NCBI RefSeq assembly: GCF_019393635.1
Contig: NC_057862.1
Location: 152,563,562 to 152,627,561, forward strand
Direction: 5' to 3'
DNA from: Dromiciops gliroides
Lineage: Eukaryota > Chordata > Mammalia > Microbiotheria > Microbiotheriidae
DNA length: 64,000 nucleotides
In this document: in pieces, positions 42,255-64,000 of the stretch
Position numbering within the stretch: position 1 is the stretch's first letter
How the letters are laid out: every line of letters begins with the position of its first letter
Program-made: the position numbers and the translations under genes
The notes under the pieces: generated by a model
The model's database searches: none
What the model was told of the DNA's origin: nothing
Seen by the model: the letters and a program-made list of their open reading frames with translations, nothing else

Positions 42255-42968
42255 TGTGATAAAATAATGGGATTTAGCAGATACTCAAAGACCCACCTGG
42301 AGATTAATCTAAACTGATTGTATCAAGTGAGAGTGATTGACTGCTGATTAGTCTACTTCAAAGTTAACTAGATTGTAATCACACCTGGCTAGCCCTTAAA
42401 GGTCACTGTAGGGATCATTTCAGACACAGACAAGAATCTGCTTCTTATATGCTTAACCATAGAACTGATTTTGCGTCTTTTACAGTGAATGACTCTCCTT
42501 TTGAAGAATATGTTGATCAATTGAAACAACTTGGAAGGTGGGGAGGAAATGATATGATTGTAGCTTTTGCTAGACATCACCAGCTGAATATGATAGTTCA
42601 TTGGTGGAATCAGCCCCTGTTGAAAATCAGTGGCACAGACAAAGCTGAAGCTAAAGAACTCCACATTTTCTACCATAGAAAACATTATGACAGCATTAGA
42701 AAAATCAATGACAATTCAGAAACCCCTGCCACTTTGGTGTGTAGAGAATTGGGGAACCAGTTAAAACAATGTAGCAAACCCCAAATTCTGACTGCTTAAA
42801 TACTTTAACCTTAACAAGCTTTTCCTTCTGCAGGTAAACCACTTTTTTTGTTGTTGTTTGTTTTTTGAACATAATACCACAAACAGACTAATTAAACTCA
42901 TGGTTCAAAAAACAGTCAATCACTATCACTATCTTTGAGTGTCTGCTAAATCTCATTATTTTATCACA
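42255..42968. repeat. Inverted-repeat arms flanking the OTUD3-like fragment
   Basis: Left arm 42255-42354 and right arm 42885-42968 are reverse complements in three collinear blocks: 37 nt (42255-42291 with 42932-42968, two mismatches), 18 nt (42326-42343 with 42913-42930, one mismatch) and about 8 nt (attagtct). The left arm has an extra ~34 nt between blocks. The left arm ends where OTU homology begins. The structure resembles the termini of a non-autonomous DNA transposon, but I could not see a clear target-site duplication or assign a superfamily. Confidence 0.7.
42356..42799 (+). pseudogene. OTUD3-like OTU-domain fragment (intronless)
   Basis: In one uninterrupted frame from 42368 to the TAA at 42797-42799, the translation follows the OTU deubiquitinase domain of OTUD3. 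Segments seen are GHCRDHFRHRQESASYML, DSPFEEYVDQL, GGNDMIVAFARHHQLNMIVH, KISGTDKAEAKELHIFYHRK and HYDSIRKINDNSETPATL. By eye more than half of the aligned residues agree with human OTUD3. The catalytic His region (HYDSI) is kept. The DGNC catalytic motif seems to survive only as DCNH at 42371-42382, so the nucleophile is lost, and about four codons after it are missing. No introns interrupt ~120 codons, implying an mRNA-derived origin. The first ATG is at 42449. The last ~20 codons do not resemble OTUD3. It is flanked by inverted repeats (separate entry). A working enzyme is unlikely. Confidence 0.75.
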
Positions 42969-43303
42969 CTGTCCAAGGCTTGACTAGTAGTATGGGCTTG
43001 TACAGAAGCTAATGTTTGCCATTCATGCCTCCTTGTCCAGTGATCTTCTGTGTTTGGAAGGTTTCATTATCCTTGAGCAGTGGTCTCCAGTTTTTCTACC
43101 CATACCTTTATTAGTAAAAAGTGAGCACCCCACCACCACCACATGTGCACACTTACTTATAAATTATATACATGTGCAAGTGGACTGATAATTGTGTGGT
43201 TTGTAGAACTTATACAAAATTAGAAAATTTTAAAGAATAAGACAAAAGTGAAATAATATTTGGTTCTAGAGCCATGAAGGAACCAATAAGAGCTTACTGG
43301 GTA

Positions 43304-43458
43304 GGGGCAGCTAGGTGGCACAGTGGATAGAGCACTGGCCCTGGAGTCAGGAGTACCTGAGTTCAAATCCGGCCTCAGACATTTAACACTTACTAGCTGT
43401 GTGAACCTGGGCAAGTCACTTAACCCCAATTGCCTCACTTAAAAAAAAAAAAAAGAAT
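43304..43458 (+). mobile_element. CORE-SINE (WSINE1-like)
   Basis: Full-length. TSD ttactgggta at 43294-43303 and 43459-43468. The next ~780 bp show no named feature. Confidence 0.93.
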
Positions 43459-44246
43459 TTACTGGGTAAGTGGCAGCCGCTTTAAGGAAAATCACCTTAG
43501 CAACTGTGTGGAGGATAGAGTAGAATCAGGAGAGACCAGTTAGGCTGCTGGTGTGTGCATGAGCCAGTGAGGGCCTGATGGTGGCTGTGAGAATAGAGAA
43601 GAGGGGTCAGAGGACAGATACCAGAAATGACAGGATCTGACAGCCGGATGGATGGGTGGGATGAGGGAGAGGGAAGAGCTGAGGATAATGCTAAGGTTGT
43701 AACATGGGTGACTAAAGGGATGTCGGTGTCCTTAACAGTAAGGGGAAGCTTGGAAGAAACCTGGGTAGGATAACAGATAATGTAACGAGATCTACTATGA
43801 AGATCTCACGGCTCACTGTCCCAATCTAACAGAAGGGAGCAGCCAGGGCTTGGGCTCAGCAGTCATTACTTGGAGCAGAGAGTAGCCTGCCTCTGACATC
43901 ACATGCAGTCTGTTGTGGAGAGAGGTGGGGAGGTATAGGGGATGTCATTAGCTAGACGATATTATCCCAATGGCATGTGAGCAGCTGCTGCTTTGGGTGC
44001 TGGGATAGCAGTTGTGGTTATGTTACAGCTGCCCGGAGGACCAATGCCTACCTCCGAAAGGGAATGGTTGGGAGCAGAATAGGGGTGTGATGGGGTATAA
44101 AGAAGGTATAGTTCTATCGGAGACAAGCCAAATAATTTATGAAGGCAGGGTAGGATTCCAGCCATCTTCCCACCCTGTGATTGGTTGATCACACTTCTTA
44201 AGGTCAGGCCATGACCCCCACTATTTTTTCTTTAAAAAAAAATATA

Positions 44247-44410
44247 AGGGGGCAGCTAGGTGGTGTAGTGGATAGAGCACCGGCCCTGGAGTCAGGAGGA
44301 CTTTAGTTCAAATCTGGCCTCAGTCACTTGACACTTACTAGCTGTGTGACCCTGGGCAAGTCACTTAACCCTCATTGCCCTGGAAAAAAAAACAAAAACA
44401 AAAAACCACA
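44247..44410 (+). mobile_element. CORE-SINE (WSINE1-like)
   Basis: Full-length. Tail ccctcattgccctgg then A-rich repeats that merge into low-complexity AC/A text before the (TA)n. Confidence 0.9.
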
Positions 44411-44459
44411 CACTTAAAAATATATCAAAAAACCCCAAAACAAACAAAAAAAACCCCCA

Positions 44460-44461
<2 letters not shown>

Positions 44462-44500
<39 letters not shown>
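44462..44500. repeat. (TA)n microsatellite, 39 bp
   Basis: Uninterrupted TA dinucleotides. Confidence 0.97.
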
Positions 44501-44503
<3 letters not shown>

Positions 44504-44689
44504 TTCAATGATCTACTATTAGCAAAGTGAAACAGGTGTTGCTAACCCTATCCTGGCACAGATGGGAGACCCTCCTGAGGTCAGCCAAATCAGGGGATTA
44601 TTTGGTTGCAGAAAGGAAGTGTTTTCTGTAGAGGCCCTACCACTTCACCCGTCCCCTTCCCCGACGCCATACCTACACCCACATTAGTG

Positions 44690-45045
44690 AGACCAGAGCT
44701 CTATTCCTAGCTTTGTGATGCTAGGCATCCCAGAGGTAGCTAGCTCAAAGGTTAGAGTAATGGGCTTGGAAGAAGGAAGACCTGGGTTCAAATCCCGTGG
44801 GTAATTCCTCTTTCCCTGGGTAAGTCTCTGAGCCTTATCCATAAAATGGAGTTTATAGGGTGGTCATGAGGATCGGGACCCACAGTTACATAGTGCTTTA
44901 AGGTATATAAAGGATTCTGACTTTCAAGTTCAGGGCATGTGCCTCAGTTTCCTCATCTGTGATGAAGGGGTTGGACTAGATGACCATAGGATCAGAGACT
45001 GAGTTTGGCTGCCTGAGGCCCCTGCCAGTTTTAAATACTCTGTGG
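44690..45045 (+). mobile_element. MIR-type relic(s)
   Basis: gacctgggttcaaatcccgt, cctgggtaagtctctgagcc, tgcctcagtttcctcatctg and gttggactagatgacc. Bases 45050-45735, up to the CLN6 poly(A) region, show no named repeat. Confidence 0.5.
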
Positions 45046-45758
45046 TCCAGGTGAGAGAGCACCTGTAAGCCACTTTTGAAGCTGGCACCTTCCCTGCAGC
45101 TCAGAGGGCTGCCTAGAGCAGGAGAGGTCGTGACTTGCTGAGTGTCACACAGCCGGGTGTTCTTTCCCCTACTGTCCGCTGCTCTTCCTCAGCCTGGCTT
45201 CGAGGCCCTTGGGGAAGCACTGCCCTCTCCCAACAGCTGGTAAATTCTAAGCCCTCCAGGCTGAGATGGGCCTTGGGCTCTGTGGGCTGTCTCCCCGGGG
45301 GAAGCCGGAAGTGAGAGGTTACAGGCAAGACCTGCCTTGTTTCAGTGGCACAAACCATCCAAGCCCCTCGACAAAATTTGCATGGCTTCCTTCCACTTCT
45401 GCATCACCTGGGACCAGGGCTGGGCCCATTGCAGTGCCAGCACAGGTCAGGCATCTTTTTGTCTCTAGATCTGGTCTTGGGTTCTCTGGTCTGTACTAGA
45501 ATCTGGGAGAATCCTGAGCTCTCCCCTGGAGGAATGATGGGAATTGCTTTAAGTGCCTCCCAGGAAAGTGTTTTAGGATTGTAGAAATGAAGTATGTTCC
45601 CACAAAAGGAATTTATTTATTTCAGTAAGGTGGTGTCAATTTTTTTTGGGGGGGGGGAAAGAAGGGTCCCACAGGCTGGGAGCCCTTCCCCACCATTTAC
45701 TTCTGAGATCTCGCAGAAATAAAAACCAGTCTTCCCAGGCCTCACTCAAGTACACACA

Positions 45759-45764
45759 TTTATT
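45759..45764 (-). terminator. CLN6: CLN6 poly(A) signal (candidate)
   Basis: AATAAA on the minus strand with a downstream GU-rich element, at the edge of the SINE-free block that follows the CLN6 stop. Confidence 0.5.
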
Positions 45765-47199
45765 TAGACTCCCATTAACTACAGCCATGGCTGCCAAGAT
45801 ATTTACAGTTAGGGATAGGGCAGTGAGTCTATACACAGGGGGACTCATCCAGTCTTGGGGCTCAGATGTGCCATTAGATAAGGGGAACCCTGACAGGGCA
45901 TAGATCACCTGAGTAGAACAGGAGGGTGAGGGGGAACCCTTGCAGGCATCTGGGACAGGCCCTTGCCTTGAGTGGAAAGAACCAGGCACAGTAGAGCCTG
46001 GCTGACCAACAGCACAAGGAGGAACCCTCCCTTCAGAAGGGGACTCAGTTCCTAGGAGGAAGCCTGAGGCCACCCAGTTGTTCATGGGGTGCACAGCACA
46101 GAGGATAGGCCAAGGCTACAGGTTGAATTTGAGGGGGTGGGGGAAGAGCCCCCACCTTAGCTGAAAAGCCGCCCCTTCTGAGAATCCAGGCTCTTTCCCC
46201 CCACCTCCTGCTCCCTCTCATTGCTCAGGATGATGTGTAGCTGCCTAAATGCATCCTGGAAGATAGTCAGGATGTGTGATGAAGGTTTCTCCCAGCCCCA
46301 CTCCGACTCCAGCTTCCCCATGGAGTAAGAGAGTGAGCACTGAGTCTTTAGACTAAACATTCTGTTTCTTCAAGTTTGGTTTAGGCTGAAAAGAGGCCTC
46401 AAGTAAAGAGGGAAGAATGGCTTCCAGAGCAGGGAGGGGGAAAGGCCCTGGGAGGGAGCAGGGGCCCTCGGCTGTCCCTCAGCTGGGCAGCAGCTCGGCC
46501 GTGCCTCAGCTGGGAGAGCTCCCAGAGCTTTCCCAGGCAGCAGGAACAGAGGCAGAGCTCGCTTGTTTTCCTGGAACTCAGATGATTTACTTCCGAAGAA
46601 GGGAAATGTCACAGGCACCACCACCACCTCCTTCCCACCTTAGCAGACCATTATTTACTAGGAGCTGCAGCCAAAACCAGATGAAGCACCTGCTGAGCGG
46701 CCTTCTGGCCAGGAACTCTTGTCTATGCTTAGACTGTCTGGTCCTCAGACTCAGGGCACAGCTCATCACCTTTCTAGTGAGAACCTCAAGAACCTCAAGA
46801 ACCCAGGGCACCAGGCACTGGCAGACGCTTCTGCCAACTCCAAAGTCCAGAAAGGGCAAAAAGGAGCAACCCTAGAGAGCCCTCTTCACCCCTACTATCC
46901 CCCCCAAGGAGGGGAAGAGCTGGACCCCTTGGGAGGAACTGGCTCATAGGTCAGATCCTGTCGTGAGACCAGAACAAGAATCCTGGAAATGAGCCACAGG
47001 CCAAGAAAAACCTAATCTCTGACAGGGGATGGGACCTCCTTCCTCCCTATGCATTTCCAGCTCCCCCAGAACCCTGGATGCCCCCCAGCAGGGCTGAGCT
47101 GATCAAAAGGACCGCCTCTGCATCGGCCAGCCCTTCTATCATCCTCCAAGTAAGGGGAAACAAGAGCCTATGGAGAAGATGTACTGGGTCCTCAAAAGG

Positions 47200-47330
47200 A
47201 TGATGGCCCCAGGGCCGAGGGTTCCTCCCACCCCCCTACATCAGGCCACCCAAGATACCACTGGCCATGGGTCCCTACCTGGGAGCCTCTTGTTGGCTGG
47301 TTTTTACAATCACAACACATAACACAAACA
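47200..47330 (+). repeat. Unnamed dispersed repeat, copy A (in CLN6 3'UTR)
   Basis: gatgatggccccagggccga, cctacatcaggcc, acccaagataccactggcc and ctgggagcctcttgttggct recur in the same order at 48961-49110. Confidence 0.6.
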
Positions 47331-47652
47331 CAGCAAACCCACTGGGCCTGGAAAGGCTTTTTGTACAAGGCAGATTGTTGCACAAGGCCCATTCTCAGCC
47401 CTGTGATGTTGTGTTTCCTAAAACTAACTCCAAGCCTGAAAAGACCAAAACAAGATGTGGATACCTAACAATACACACACACACCACAAGCCCACTGAGT
47501 TGGGGTGGGGGTGGGGACAGGGACAAGAAGGGCAGAGGGAAGCATGTTTTGCTTTGTTGGGGGGAGGTTGGGAAGGGGGTGGCTTCTTCCCAACAGAGTT
47601 TCACACAAAATCCCTCCCAAGAAAACCCTCTCAGCCGCAGGCCCTGAGGAAC

Positions 47653-62831
<15,179 letters not shown>

Positions 62832-62879
62832 CTGGGAAGAAATGGAAGCAGGGTGATTGAATCATCATCCTTCTCTCTC

Positions 62880-63370
62880 TTGCCTTTCATAGGCGGCTAT
62901 GCCTCTGAGGTTAGGAGACCTGGGTTCAAGCCCTGCCTTTGACACATGCTGGCAGTCACCCTCTTAGTACCCCAAGGTAACTAACTAAAATTATGCATTA
63001 CCTATGAGTTGCTAAACCGAGTTGAAGGAAGGAATTTACACCCTAGGAACTCTCCACATCAATGAATTCCTAGATCTGGATCCTCCCCTTACTCTCCCTC
63101 ACCATCCTCAATAGGACAAAACACACACACAAAAGTATGGAAGATATAAGAGATGCAAAATTGCTTTAAATTTTGGGGGTATTTTTTTTGCTGTGCACCT
63201 TCTTAACGCCCAACATCGTAGTGCTGGCCTGGGAGGAAAAAAACTGAGTTCTATTACTGCCACTCTTTCAATGTGTAGTTTTGGATTTCGAATTTCTCAT
63301 CTGTCAAAATGGGAATGATAACCTATAGCCTCACGACTCACCTCACAGGACTGATATGAAGAGCAAGTGA
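62880..63370 (+). mobile_element. MIR-type relics in CLN6 intron 1
   Basis: 62880-62970: gagacctgggttcaagccct. 63200-63370: tctattactgccactctttc and ctcatctgtcaaaatgggaa. Intervening sequence unassigned. Confidence 0.4.
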
Positions 63371-63399
63371 GGGAAAGTGTGGACAAGTAATTTGATTCT

Positions 63400-63400
<1 letters not shown>

Positions 63401-63472
<72 letters not shown>
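63401..63472. repeat. (TG)n(AG)n compound microsatellite
   Basis: Twelve TG units then about 24 AG units. Confidence 0.97.
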
Positions 63473-63475
<3 letters not shown>

Positions 63476-63534
63476 CCTAAACACACACCCCTAAAAGTAT
63501 TCACAGCAGCATGTTTTGTGTGAAGCACTGCAAA

Positions 63535-64000
63535 AATAAAAGCACAGAAAAAATTGTTAACAAAGAAGATGACTAAATCACTATATATGAATGTAGTATG
63601 GCATTAATGAGCCTTGAGAAACAATGACCGTGATAAGGAATTCAGAGGAAAATGAGAAGACCTGTATGAGGGAGGCTGAGTGAAGTAAGCAGGAAGAGAA
63701 CAACATCCACAGTGACTGCAATAACGTAAACAGACCTGAAAGTTGAGTCACAATTATGACCCATCTTGGCGCTGGGGAAGAGATGCGGAAGCACGTTCTT
63801 CCTTCAGGCAGAGGCAGGTGGGGGAAACTCCACGTTTAGCGTGAAGTATGTGCTATCAGATTATGTCACAAAGTGGGCTGGTTCTGCTTGGCTGTTTGTT
63901 TTGCTTTGTTAGAAAGCAGGTTTTATTTGTGTGTAGGAGGGGATTGGAGAGAGAAGCAGGAAGAAATGACGATGACATTTTTAAAAGTATCAATAAAATT
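63535..64000 (+). mobile_element. LINE-1 3' end, sense, runs to window edge
   Basis: tgaatgtagtatggcattaa, gagcctTgagaaacaatgac and ggctgagtgaagtaagcagg (L1 3'UTR), ending tatcaataaaatt at the last base. Confidence 0.6.

Larger units (their letters stand above)
45735..47652 (-). other. CLN6: CLN6 3'UTR (inferred extent)
   Basis: About 1.9 kb after the stop hold no SINE. The minus-strand AATAAA at 45759-45764 is followed by a GT-rich stretch (gtgtgtacttgag), a plausible cleavage context. A second pair of AATAAA words lies near 45610-45620. The UTR includes one copy of the unnamed dispersed repeat (47200-47330). Extent inferred. Confidence 0.55.

Noticed and set aside
43078-43095. cagtggtctccagttttt as a hAT terminal repeat, possibly the right end of the OTU element
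   Set aside because: No matching inverted terminus or 8-bp TSD was found to the left of 42255, and it lies 110 bp outside the inverted arms.
45636-46875. Frames of about 150 codons on both strands near the CLN6 end
   Set aside because: They overlap each other on opposite strands within the inferred CLN6 3'UTR and downstream GC-rich DNA, with low-complexity composition and no homology I recognise.
62832-64000. Search for CLN6 exon 1
   Set aside because: No GC-rich segment encoding an N-terminus with a donor in the required phase was seen; the interval is MIR, microsatellite and L1.

Overview
The window looks like nuclear DNA from an Australasian marsupial. About 40 copies of a tRNA-derived CORE-SINE with the WSINE1-type consensus are scattered through it: an A-box in 'tggcgcagtgg', a B-box in 'gagttcaaatcc', a core 'ctagctgtgtgaccctgggcaagtcactta' (quoted loosely) and an A-rich tail. 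They sit among LINE-1 3' ends of the marsupial type, LINE-2, CR1/L3 and MIR relics and a few DNA-transposon relics. The opossum SINE1 head, as I recall it, reads differently, which is why I favour Australidelphia. I cannot name the species.

The gene order matches human 15q23: PIAS1 (+), CALML4 (-), CLN6 (-). (1) Positions 1-18.4 kb hold the 3' end of PIAS1, the SUMO E3 ligase: a long repeat-filled intron, the last three coding exons (11674-11816, 13724-13761, 14364-14657) and a SINE-free 3'UTR of about 3.7 kb. (2) Positions 21.7-36.3 kb hold the complete CALML4 gene on the minus strand: five exons, 153 codons, and a promoter with an RFX X-box-like palindrome. (3) Positions 36.3-45.7 kb are intergenic. 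They carry an OTUD3-like coding fragment lying between two inverted-repeat arms (42255-42968), which I consider the most unusual feature of the window. (4) Positions 45.7-64 kb hold CLN6 on the minus strand, exons 7 to 2. Every internal exon length equals the human one (115, 99, 189, 56, 123 and 271 nt to the stop). Exon 1 and the promoter lie beyond the window. CLN6 intron 4 contains a full-length, A-tailed 7SL RNA pseudogene.

PIAS1 and CALML4 are convergent, with roughly 3.3 kb between their poly(A) regions. CALML4 and CLN6 run in the same direction, with CALML4 downstream of CLN6. The three genes are not known to share a pathway: nuclear SUMOylation, brush-border and stereocilia protocadherin adhesion, and ER-to-Golgi export of lysosomal enzymes. 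Their neighbourhood reflects conserved synteny.

All homology statements are made by eye against remembered family sequences. Coordinates of exons come from reading splice sites and frames; repeat boundaries are accurate to a few bases where target-site duplications (TSDs) are given and rougher elsewhere.
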